Below, in pieces: positions 41,696-52,466 of a DNA stretch of 64,000 nt (positions are counted from its first letter, which is position 1; the number at the start of each line of letters is the position of its first letter). This DNA is from Candidatus Tectimicrobiota bacterium (GTDB taxonomy: Bacteria > Tectomicrobia > Entotheonellia > Entotheonellales > Entotheonellaceae). The position numbers were made by a program, and so were the translations under genes. The stretch spans positions 382,230 to 446,229 of the forward strand of contig BPKO01000002.1 in assembly GCA_026005175.1 (NCBI GenBank), written 5' to 3'. Below the pieces are notes generated by a model. That model was given only the letters and a program-made list of their open reading frames with translations, searched no databases and was not told the DNA's origin.

Positions 41696-42784
41696 ATGTG
41701 GATCCAACACCTTCTCCTGACGTTCTTCCTTGCCGTGCTGCTTCCCTTCACGTCTTTGTGGGGACAGGCGCTAACGCCGCCGCAGCGCTCGCTCGTGGTG
41801 GGAACCAAGGAGGCGCCACCCTTTGCCATGAAGCGTCCCGACGGCACTTGGGAGGGTATCAGTATCGAGCTATGGCAAGCCATGGCCCAAGCCCTGAATC
41901 TGCCCTATGAGCTGCGTGAACTCGACTTGCAGGGGCTCCTTGAGGGGGTGGCCGCCGGCGAGCTCGATGCCGCCGTGGCAGCGCTGACGGTCACCGCCGC
42001 TCGGGAAAAAGTGATGGACTTCACGCATCCCTTTTACACCACTGGCTTGGGCATTGCGGTAGCACGGCGGGCGCGTAATTTGGGGCTAGGAGTGCTCGAG
42101 GGCTTCTTCTCTTGGCCCTTCGTGCGTGCCGTGGCCGTGCTGGCATGCGTGCTGTTCGCGGTGGGCGGGGTGGTCTGGTGGTGTGAGCGGCGGCGCAATC
42201 CGGCCCACTTTGGTGGCAGTGTGGCCCAAGGCCTGGGCTCCGGCGTGTGGTGGGCTGCCGTGACCATGACCACGGTTGGATACGGGGATAAAGTCCCGGT
42301 AACGAGGTGGGGCCGTGCGGTAGCCCTGGTGTGGATGTTTGCGTCCATTATTACCATTTCAGGGTTCACCGCAGCGATTGCCACCGCGTTGACGATCAAT
42401 CAGCTCGGCGTCGTGGTGCGGGGGCCCGAGGACTTAGCGCGCGTGCGCGTGGGAGCGATTCAGCATACCACCAGTGAAGCCGCCTTGCGTGAGCGCCGCC
42501 TGCTCTTCCGCCTCTATCCCACTCCGCAGGTCGCCCTTGAGGCGATCCAGCGCGACGAGATTGACGCCGTGGTATACGATGCCCCCCTGCTACGCCACCT
42601 GGCCCTGACGGCGTTTCGCGATGTGATCGAAGTTCTCCCTGTCACGTTTGAACGACAGGACTACGCGATTGCCTTGCCTCCGGGCAGCCCGCTGCGCGAA
42701 GCCCTCAACCGCACCTTGCTCGAGCAGTTGCGCCGGCCTCTGTGGCAAGAGCTGCTTTACCGTTACCTGGGCAAGCAGGGCTAA
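41696..42784 (+). CDS. GluR0-like prokaryotic ionotropic glutamate receptor / ligand-gated K+ channel
   Basis: This 362-residue protein joins a split periplasmic solute-binding domain to a potassium-channel pore. It has a signal peptide (1-24), S1 lobe (about 30-130; GTKEAPPFAMKRPDGTWEG, ALTVTAAREKVMDFTHPFY), TM1 (about 141-162) and P-loop with the K+ filter TVGYGD (193-198). TM2 (about 204-230) and S2 lobe (about 238-355; AIQHTTSEAALRERR, DEIDAVVYDAPLL) follow. This is the architecture of Synechocystis GluR0: an amino acid binds outside and K+ flows. Arg103 in TAARE matches the ligand-carboxylate Arg. It lies in an operon between the OprB-like porin and treZ. The ligand is not known. Confidence 0.93.
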   Translation: MWIQHLLLTFFLAVLLPFTSLWGQALTPPQRSLVVGTKEAPPFAMKRPDGTWEGISIELWQAMAQALNLPYELRELDLQGLLEGVAAGELDAAVAALTVTAAREKVMDFTHPFYTTGLGIAVARRARNLGLGVLEGFFSWPFVRAVAVLACVLFAVGGVVWWCERRRNPAHFGGSVAQGLGSGVWWAAVTMTTVGYGDKVPVTRWGRAVALVWMFASIITISGFTAAIATALTINQLGVVVRGPEDLARVRVGAIQHTTSEAALRERRLLFRLYPTPQVALEAIQRDEIDAVVYDAPLLRHLALTAFRDVIEVLPVTFERQDYAIALPPGSPLREALNRTLLEQLRRPLWQELLYRYLGKQG

Positions 42785-42790
42785 AACGCC

Positions 42791-44648
42791 ATGGCTTCGG
42801 CAGCGGCGCCGTCAGCCTGGACCCCCTTCCTAGGGGCCACGGTTACCTCCGCGGGGGTAGTCTTTCGCGTCTGGGCGCCGCTGGCGCAGCGCGTCGCCGT
42901 GGCGCTGCACACCCCCCGCCGGCAACACCTTCCCCTGCGGCAGGTCGCCGAGGGGGTGTGGGAGGTGCAGGTGCCGGCGTGCCCTCCCGGGACGCGCTAC
43001 ACGTACTGGCTCGACGACCGCGGCCCTTTCCCCGATCCCTACTCGCGAAGCCAGCCCCTGGGCGTGCACGGCCCCTCAGAAGTGGTCGATCCTGCCGCCT
43101 ACCACTGGCATGACCAGGACTGGCCTGGCCTTGAGATTCGCGGCCTGGTGCTCTACGAGTGCCACGTGGGGACCGCCACGCCGGCAGGCACGTGCGAAGC
43201 TCTCATCGACCAGCTTCCCCGCCTGCGTGCCTTGGGAATCGGTGCCTTGGAGTTGATGCCGGTGGCCGCCTTTCCAGGGCGCTGGAACTGGGGTTACGAC
43301 GGCGTCTACCCCTTTGCCGTCAGCGCCAACTATGGTGGCCCTCTGGCCCTCAAGCGCCTCGTCGACGCCGCCCATCAGTGCGGCCTGGGCGTGATCCTCG
43401 ACGTCGTCTATAACCACCTGGGGCCAGAGGGCAACTACCTGGGGCAGTTCTCGCCCTATTACTTCAGCACCCGCTACCGTACGCCCTGGGGCCCGGCGCT
43501 CAACTTCGACGGGCCGCACTGCGCCTGGGTGCGGCAGCTGGTACTCGACAACGCCTGCTTCTGGCTGCGCGAGTACCACCTCGACGGCCTGCGCCTGGAC
43601 GCCGTGTCGTACATGTACGACCGCACGCAGCCCCATATTTTGCAAGAACTGGTGCAGCGCGCGCGGGCTGCCGTGCCCCGGCCGGTGGTACTCATTGCCG
43701 AAACCAGCGACAACGACGTGCGCTACGTGCTGCCTCCTGCCGCCGGCGGCTACGGCTTTGACGCTGTCTGGGCCGACGACTTTGCCTGGGCACTGCACCG
43801 CTACCTTACCGGGGAAGGACAGGGCCGTTACCAGGACTACGCCGGTACCCTGGCCGAGGTGGCGCGCACCCTCCGCCAAGGGTTCCTCTACGAAGGGCAG
43901 TGGTCGTCGTACCTGGGCCGCCCCCGCGGCACGCCGGCGCGCCAGCAGCCGGCGTGGCAGTTTCAGTATTGCTTGCAGCACCACGACCACGTCGGCAACC
44001 GCCCCCTGGGCGAGCGCCTGCACCACCGCCTCGATCTGGCGCGCTACCGCGTCGCCTCGGCGCTGTTGCTGCTGCTGCCCTACACGCCGCTGCTCTTTAT
44101 GGGCCAGGAGTTCGTTGCCTCGTCGCCGTTTTTGTACTTCACCGACCACCCCCCGGCCCCTCGGGCGCCGCGTGGCCGCTGCGCGCCGGCGCGAGCTGGC
44201 AGCGGTGGCCACAGCCGAGGTCCTGGCACGGCTTCCCGATCCCCAGGACGAGGCAACCTTCCGGCGCTGCAAGCTGCCGCTTCATGAAAGCGAGCAGTCC
44301 CCCGGACGGGAAATGCAGCGGCTCTATGCCGACTTACTGCGCCTGCGGCGTGCCGATCCCGTCCTTGCCCAGCAGGACCGCTTTCTGCTTGACGCCTGGG
44401 CGGCTACTCCCGATTTGCTGGTGGTGGCTTGGCGCCATCCCCGCACGCCCCGGCTGCTGTTGGCCAACTTTGGCGCTGCCACCCAGCTGCACCGCAGCGC
44501 GCTTCGCACCTCGCTGCCTCCCGGGGCCGGGCGCGTGCTGCTTGACACCGCGGCGCGGGATTACGGAGGCCGTGGCGCACGCAGCACCGTCACGGCCACC
44601 GCCCTTTCTCTGCCTGCGCACACCGCCTTGCTGCTGGCCTGGGATTAG
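42791..44648 (+). CDS. treZ: Malto-oligosyltrehalose trehalohydrolase TreZ, copy 1, one frameshift
   Basis: TreZ cleaves trehalose from the maltooligosyltrehalose made by TreY. The CBM-like N-terminus (FRVWAPLAQRVAVALHTP) leads into a GH13 barrel with [20 protein letters not shown], nucleophile region LDGLRLDAVSYMYD, LIAETSDND and QHHDHVGNRPLGERL. The frame breaks at CCCC 44157-44160; deleting one C restores HPPALGRRVAAARRREL and a full C-terminus, 618 residues. It starts six bases after the GluR0-like stop, so it is the last gene of that operon. A second treZ lies at 48698-50545. Confidence 0.93.
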
Positions 44649-44665
44649 CCAGGCCGCGCTGCGCC

Positions 44666-47097
44666 TCAGGCCTCGAGGCGCAGGGCCAGCAACGTGCAAA
44701 GGGAGCGGAAGTGGGTCAGCCACTGCTCGGCTTCTGCGTCGTGCTGCTCGGCGCGGGCGCGCATCTCGCCGTAGTGCCGCTGCACCAGGTCGTAGCAGAC
44801 GTTTTGCACCTGCCACAAGTCCACCTCAAAGGGCAGCCGGTGCACCATGCTGGCCGCGGTTTCTAGCTGCTGGAGCAGGGCCAGCGCGGTGGGCTGGGCG
44901 TGTAGCTGCGTGGCCAGGCGGTTGAGGCTCTGAGTGATGGCAAAGCTCAGGGTGGCGGCGTCAAAAGCAATGCCTACCAGCCTGGCAGCCTCAAGCAGGG
45001 CATCGAGGCGTTCGGGGTCGAGGGGTTCGGTTTCGAAAACGCGGCGCAGGTCGCTGTTGAGGACAAACTCGGCTGCCGCCTGGAAGGCGCGCGGCAGGGG
45101 AATGTGCAGGTCGGTGAGGAAGCGCATGAGCGGGGCGCGATTTTCGTAGATCTGGCGGTAGATGGCTTCCGTCTCGGCCAGCGTCGCTTCCAGGATGCGG
45201 TGGGTGATTTGCCGCTGCTCGTCACGAAAGAGCGAGCGCAGGGAGTACGTCGACTCGCCAAAGTGGCGGTCCAAGAGGCGGATGAGTTCGGGAAAGTCGG
45301 CGCGGGAAAAGGCTTCGGTCAGCTCGTGCACCGTGTTGTCGTAGGTGGCGTCGTCCACAAAAGGCCGCACGCCGCCGTTGAGGTTGTGATCGCCAAAGTA
45401 CAGTACGCCAAAGCTGAGGCGGGCCGTCTCCAGGGTGATCGTCGAGGCGAGACGGGCTCGCCCCACCACCAGCTTGGCTTTGCCTGCTTCCAGGCTGCGG
45501 TAATCTTCGACGTCGGCGGTATAGCAGTAAACGCGGGCGTGTTCGGGATAGGGTTCAAAAAGCGAGCGCACCGCGTAGTGGGCCCCGATTTTCTCCCAGT
45601 CCACCATGGCCGGCTTTACCCACTTCTCGTAGAGGTGGCGGCCGTCGCGGTGTTCGGGCAAGTTGCTCTTGGCCGCCGCGAGGCGCTCGAGGAACTGCGC
45701 TTCGAGGGTGTCCCCAAAGAGCTCTTGCGCCAGCTGCACGGCGCGGCCGGCGTACTGGATGACCTGCATGGTTTCGAGGCCGGAGAGCTCGTCGAAGAAC
45801 CAGCCGCAGCTGGTGTACATGAGCATGGCGTGGCGCTGCAGTTCGAGGAGCTTGAGCACGGTGGTGGTCTCGGTTTCGCTCAAAGGGCGCCGCGCGTGCC
45901 GCTCGAAAAACGCCGCCAGCCGCTCGGGTGAGCGCTCGAGGACAACGTCGATGTAGTCGTTGCGCGCTGCCCAGGGGTCGTGCAAGAAGGGACGGGCGGC
46001 CTCTTCAAAGGCCGGCGCCAGGGTATCGCGCAGCCAGTCAAACGCCTGCCGCAGCGGCCCACGCCAGGCCTGGTTCCAGCCGGGATGGCCGCCAGAGTTG
46101 CAGCCGCAGTCGCTGCGCCAGCGCTCCACGCCGTGGGCGCAGCTCCAGGAGGTGTTTTCGAAGATCTCCACCTGGTGGGTGGGCGGGTGCTTCTCCAGGT
46201 ACTCGCCGTAGTTGGTGAGCTGGGCCAGCTGGTGGTGCTCGATGTAGTGCAAGGCGTAAGCCAGCGCCATGTCGCCGTGGCGGTGGTGATGGCCGTACGT
46301 CTCGCCATCGGTGGCGATGTGCACCAGCTGCGGCCAGGAGCGGGTTTCGGAAAAGGCGCCCACCAGGCGCTGGGCAAAGGCCTCGCCGCTAATAAGCAAG
46401 CGCTCGAAAGCCACCGCCCGCGAGATGGGGCCGTCGTAGAAGAAAAGGGCAATGCTGCGCCCCGAGGGCAGGCGCAGCAGGTAAGCCTGGGAAGGGTCGA
46501 TGCGGCCGCCGCTGACGTCGCGCCAGGAGCGGCTGCCCAGGCGGCGCACGCGGCTGGCCTGCGATGGGGGCCAGGATGGTAAAGGCGAGGCCCAGCTCGG
46601 CCAGAATGTCGAGGGTTTCCAAGTCGACGGCCGTCTCGGGCAGCCACATGCCCTCGGGCTTGCGGCCAAAGCGGTACTCGAAGTCGCGCAGCCCCCACAG
46701 CACCTGCGTGTACTTGTCGCGGCGGTTGGCCAGCGGCAGGATCATGTGGTTGTAAGCCTGCGCCAGGGCCGAGCCGTGGCCGGAAAAGCGCTGCTGGCTC
46801 TCGCGGTCGGCTTCGAGCATGGCGCTGGTAGACGTCGGGGGCGTGCTCCTCCAGCCAGCTAAGCAGGGTGGGGCCGAAGTTGAAGCTGATTTTGCTGTAG
46901 TTGTTGACGATTTGCACGATGCGGCCGTCGCCGTCGAGAATGCGCGAGGTGGCGTTGGGGGCGTAGCACTCGGCGGTGATGCGGGCGTTCCAGTCGTGGT
47001 AAGGGTACGCCGAGTCCTGCAGCTCGATGGCTTCTAGCCACGGGTTCTCCCGCGGGGGTTGGTAAAAGTGGCCATGAATGCAGATGTAGCGTTCCAT
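44666..47097 (-). CDS. GH57 family protein with DUF3536, two frameshifts
   Basis: The protein begins with the GH57 start YICIHGHFYQPPRENPWLE. It has GMWLPETAVDLETLDILAE, FTILAPSQASRVRRLG and DGETYGHHHRHGDMALAYAL, followed by a long helical DUF3536 region (SCGWFFDELSGLETMQVIQY). GH57 enzymes act on alpha-glucans as amylases, branching enzymes or glucanotransferases; the exact activity of this subgroup is unsettled. Extra bases near 46820 and in GGGGG 46566-46570 break the frame; correcting both gives 809 residues. GGGAGG precedes ATG 47097. It is convergent with treZ copy 1 and likely trims or branches the same glucan pool. Confidence 0.88.
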
Positions 47098-47149
47098 TGC
47101 CGCCTCCCGTCGCACGTCGGCCGCCGCCTCGCGGCACGCCGGAGTGCAT

Positions 47150-47158
47150 ATCATAGCA
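47150..47158 (-). promoter_or_regulatory. Extended -10 element TGCTATGAT upstream of the GH57 gene
   Basis: It lies 53 bases before ATG 47097 and matches TGCTATnnT exactly. Confidence 0.5.
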
Positions 47159-47188
47159 CGAATTGCTGGCCGTTTCCCGACCGGGACA

Positions 47189-47217
47189 TTGACAGGGCGC
47201 AGTCGAGTGCCTACAGT
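47189..47217 (+). promoter_or_regulatory. Putative sigma70-type promoter of the GYD-domain gene
   Basis: A perfect TTGACA (47189-47194), a 17-base spacer and TACAGT (47212-47217) lie about 100 bases before ATG 47315. Confidence 0.55.
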
Positions 47218-47314
47218 GGGTCATACCCCTGGCCGCCGGCACGGCGGGGGATCTGCATGGCTGCCCGCGGCGGGCAGTCGGGCAGCGCTGGAGGTGCCGC
47301 AGAAGGAGCAGGCT

Positions 47315-47623
47315 ATGCCTACGTACGTGCTGTTGAGCACCCTGACGCCCGAAGGACGCCAGACGCTGCACAAAAACCCCGGCCGCCTGGAGGAAGTCAA
47401 CCGCGAAATCGAAGCCTTTGGCTGCAAGCTGCTGGCCCAGTACGCCCTGCTGGGGCCTTACGACTTTGTCAGCGTCATCGAAGCCCCGGACAACGAAACC
47501 GTCGCGCACCTCTCGGTGGATCTGGGCTCGCGGGGTACGGTGAACATCATGACTCTGCCTGCGATTCCGCGCGAGCAGTTCCTAGCCAAGCTCAAGGGCC
47601 AGCCGCAGATGGGCAAGAATTGA
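47315..47623 (+). CDS. GYD-domain protein
   Basis: This 102-residue protein matches the GYD family: PTYVLLSTLTPEGRQTL at the start, VNREIEAFGCKLLAQYALLG and the GPYDFVSVIEAPDNETVAHL segment with the GxYD motif. The family is a dimeric alpha/beta ferredoxin-like fold found in many environmental bacteria, function unknown. AAGGAG lies six bases before ATG 47315. A strong hairpin follows its stop and a monooxygenase-like small protein comes next. Confidence 0.88.
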   Translation: MPTYVLLSTLTPEGRQTLHKNPGRLEEVNREIEAFGCKLLAQYALLGPYDFVSVIEAPDNETVAHLSVDLGSRGTVNIMTLPAIPREQFLAKLKGQPQMGKN

Positions 47624-47638
47624 GACCGAGAAGCTAAT

Positions 47639-47678
47639 GGGCGCTGCCGGAAGCCAGCGCCGGCTTTTGGCAGCGCCC
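47639..47678. repeat. Strong hairpin between the GYD and ABM genes
   Basis: GGGCGCTGCC (47639-47648) and GGCAGCGCCC (47669-47678) are exact 10-base complements, with inner AAGCC/GGCTT (47651-47655, 47662-47666). No T-run follows, so it may be a weak terminator or an mRNA-stabilising element 28 bases before the ABM start. Confidence 0.6.
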
Positions 47679-47706
47679 TGGCACGGCACCACACGGGAGA
47701 CCCGTC

Positions 47707-48012
47707 ATGATCATGCGCATTACTTGGGGCAAGCTGCGCCCTGGCCAGTGGGACGCTTTCGAGCAGGCCTATCGCCAGGCGGTGGTGGCCAAGAGCTCCC
47801 GCCTCAAAGGGCTGCGGGGCCGCTGGCTGGTGCAGGACGTCCAGGATCCCGACGCCGGCTATGCCGTGAGCCTCTGGGACAGCCTGGAGGACATGCGCGC
47901 TTACGAGCAAAGCGAGTTTTACCAGCGCGAGATCCTGGCGCCCTTGCAGCCTTTTTTTATCGGCGAGTTCAAAACCAGCTACTGTGAGGTGAAGTACGCG
48001 CAGCAGTTTTAG
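47707..48012 (+). CDS. Antibiotic biosynthesis monooxygenase (ABM)-fold small protein
   Basis: The 101-residue protein has the dimeric alpha/beta-barrel pattern of the ABM family: MIMRITWGKLRPGQWDAFEQ, GLRGRWLVQDVQDPDAGYAV, SLWDSLEDMRAYEQSEFYQR. ABM-fold proteins include quinone-forming monooxygenases and heme-degrading enzymes, but many have no known role. GGGAG precedes ATG 47707. It lies after the GYD gene and is convergent with the universal stress protein gene. Confidence 0.8.
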   Translation: MIMRITWGKLRPGQWDAFEQAYRQAVVAKSSRLKGLRGRWLVQDVQDPDAGYAVSLWDSLEDMRAYEQSEFYQREILAPLQPFFIGEFKTSYCEVKYAQQF

Positions 48013-48052
48013 GCCCCCGGCCTTGCCCTGGGGCACGCAGGACCAGGGGGCC
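48012..48052. terminator. Possible bidirectional terminator between ABM and usp genes
   Basis: GGCCCCC (48012-48018) and GGGGGCC (48046-48052) form a 7-base stem, with a nested CCCTGG/CCAGGG option, in the short gap between two convergent genes. No clear U-tract on either side. Confidence 0.35.
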
Positions 48053-48059
48053 AGGGCCG

Positions 48060-48536
48060 TTATGCCTTGCGCTTGGGGGTGACCAGCACCACCGTGCATG
48101 GCGCGTGGCGGCTCACGTACTGCGCCGTGCCCCCCAGGGTGATGTCGAAAAGACCGCGCTTGCTGTGGCTGCCGATCACCAGCACGTCGGCGTTAAGATG
48201 GGTGGCGGTTTGTACGATGAGGTTGCGCGGACTGCCCACGCGCAGCAGAGCATTCACTTCCAGGCCGGCCGCTTTAAGGGGTGCTACGAATTCGTCGAGC
48301 TTCTGCCGCATCAGGCTGTCGGTGCGCTGCATCTGCTCCTCGCGCAGCCTGGCGGCCAGCTCTGGCGAAAACCCGCTCGAGGGGGTGGCGAACTCGTAGT
48401 CGTAAACGCTCAGCACGTGCAAGCGCCGCCCTGCGCCTTTGGCCAGGGCCACGGCCACGTCACGGGCTGCCAGGGCATGGGCGCTGTAGCGCTCCCACTT
48501 CTGTAGTGCCACGGCGAGCAGGATGACCTCGTACAT
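48060..48536 (-). CDS. Universal stress protein (UspA family)
   Basis: The 158-residue protein has the UspA fold: an N-terminal strand YEVILLAVALQKWERYSAHA, LHVLSVYDYE, and the ATP-binding C-terminal GSHSKRGLFDITLGGTAQYV-S pattern (GxxG then GT/S). Such proteins bind ATP or AMP and support stress survival. GAGGAG precedes ATG 48536. It follows treZ copy 2 on the same strand after 161 bases, in which I see no clear promoter or terminator. Confidence 0.92.
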   Translation of the reverse strand: MYEVILLAVALQKWERYSAHALAARDVAVALAKGAGRRLHVLSVYDYEFATPSSGFSPELAARLREEQMQRTDSLMRQKLDEFVAPLKAAGLEVNALLRVGSPRNLIVQTATHLNADVLVIGSHSKRGLFDITLGGTAQYVSRHAPCTVVLVTPKRKA

Positions 48537-48697
48537 CGGAGCCGCTCCTCTACAAGGGGAGGCCGTGGCCGGCCGGGGCCTCCTGAGCCAGATTCCGCGT
48601 CTGCTGGTGCCTCAGGGGTTCGCCAGCACCCGTGATCGTACCACGCGGCAGGCCTGGCGTCGATGGGAGAACCCCGGGCCGTGTGGTCTGCCTGCGC

Positions 48698-50541
48698 TCA
48701 GGGCTCTGTCTGCCGCTGCCACAGCACCACGCTCTGCGGTGCCGGGGTGAGGGTCACTTCGCCGTCCGAGTGCAGCACCTCGGGCAGGGGGCTGCCCGGC
48801 CCCTGCCAGCGCGCTGTGGCCGAGTCGAGGCGCTTGTGCCACTGGCCGGCAGGCAGCGGCACGGTGAGAGACGCCGGCGCGCTGCCGAAGCAAAGCAGCA
48901 GCAACACCTCGTCGCCGTCGTGCCAGCGCCGCACGCTGAGGGCACGGGCCCGCTCGTGGCGCACCACTTCCTGCGCCTCTTTGTCAAGGCTTGCCAGCGC
49001 CGGCAGCGAGGTGCGCAGACGCAGCAGCTCGCGGTAAAAGTCCTCGAGGACGCGGTGGTGCCCTTGCTGCCGCAAAGCGTGGTTGAGCTTGGCGCTGGCA
49101 AAGGTCGCCTCGTCTTGGGGATCGGGGGGCTCGCCCTGCCAGCGGAAGGCGGCAAACTCCTGGCGCCGTCCCTCGCGCACGGCAGCCACCAGGTCCGGAT
49201 CGCTGTGGCTGATGAAGTAGGGAAACGGCGCCGTCTCGCCGTACTCTTCGCCCATAAAAAGCAAGGGCAGGAAAGGCGACAGGAGCACCGTCCCGGCAGC
49301 GAGCTTTAGCCCTTCAAAGGAGACGAGCTGGCTTAGCCGCTCGCCCCGCATGCGGTTGCCCACCTGGTCGTGGTTCTGGGCAAAGACCACCAGCCGGTGG
49401 GCGGGGACGGCGCGCGAGGAGTTGCCGTGGTGGCGCTGCCGGTACGTCGAGTACTGGCCGTCGTAGACGTAGCCGAGGCGGAAGGCCTTGGCGAGGTGGG
49501 AAAGGGTGCCAAAGTCCTGGTAGTAGCCATGGCGCTCGCCGGTGAGCAGGGCATGCAGGGCGTGGTGGAAGTCGTCGTTCCACTGCGCATCAAGGCCGTA
49601 GCCGCCCAGGGCCGGCGGCCGCAGCAGGCGGGTGTCATTGAGGTCGCTTTCGGCAATCAGGTAGACGCGGCGGTGGAGGGCAGCGGCTTGCCGGTGCACG
49701 GCACTGGCCAGCGCTTCGAGGAAGTGGTGCGCCGAGAGGTCAAGAATGGCGTGTAGGGCGTCGAGGCGCAGGGCATCGACATGATACTCGGTAATCCAGA
49801 AGAGGGCGTTGTCGATGAAGTAGCGCCGCACCTCGGCGCTGTGGGGGCCATCAAAGTTGAGGGCGGCTCCCCACGGCGTGCGGTAGCGCTCCGTAAAGTA
49901 AGGTCCAAAGTCGCCTAGGTAGTTGCCTTCCGGCCCCAGGTGGTTGTAGACGACGTCGAGCACCACCGCCAGCCCCTGGCGATGACAGGCGTTGACCAGG
50001 CGCTTGAGGCCCGGCGGGCCGCCGTAGGCGTGGTGCACGGCAAAGGGATAGACGCCATCGTAGCCCCAGTTGCGGCTGCCGGGAAACGGGGCGACGGGCA
50101 TGAGCTCAAGGGCGGTAATGCCCAGGTCTTTGAGTCGGGGCAGGTGGGGAATGATAGCATCAAACGTCCCTTCCGGCGTAAACGTCCCCACGTGCAGCTC
50201 GTAAAAGACGTAGGCCTCCAGGGGCAGGCCCGGCCAGGCGGCGTCTTCCCAGGCAAAGGCGGGGTCAACGACTTGCGAGGGGCCGTGCACGCCCTCGGGC
50301 TGGGCTCGCGAGGCCGGGTCAGGGCGCTCCAGGCGGTCGTCGAGCCGGTAGCGGTAGAGGCTGCCAGGCGCCACGTCCTCCACCAGCGCCGTGTGGTAGC
50401 CGTGCGGCCGGGGTGCCATGGGGACGAGGCGCTCCCTGGGTGCCAGCAAGTGCACGGCGACGCGCTCGGCCCGCGGCGCCCAGACGAGAAAGCGGCAGCG
50501 GCCGTCGCCCAGGTAGGTGGCGCCGAGGCTGGCTTCCCAGC

Positions 50542-50545
<4 letters not shown>
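48698..50545 (-). CDS. treZ: Malto-oligosyltrehalose trehalohydrolase TreZ, copy 2
   Basis: This intact 615-residue enzyme has [18 protein letters not shown] at the N-terminus, [47 protein letters not shown] and [18 protein letters not shown], all as in TreZ. It releases trehalose from maltooligosyltrehalose. ATG 50545 overlaps the glgB stop as ATGA, so translation is coupled, and it ends the six-gene glgE operon. It is clearly diverged from copy 1 at 42791-44648 rather than a recent duplicate. No treY gene is in this operon, so it must draw on the product of the single TreY 20 kb away or on another copy outside the window. Confidence 0.95.

Positions 50546-52462
<1,917 letters not shown>

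Positions 52463-52466
<4 letters not shown>

Noticed and set aside
47639-47678. Intrinsic terminator after the GYD gene
   Set aside because: The stem is strong, but no run of T follows it on either strand, so it was listed as a hairpin only.
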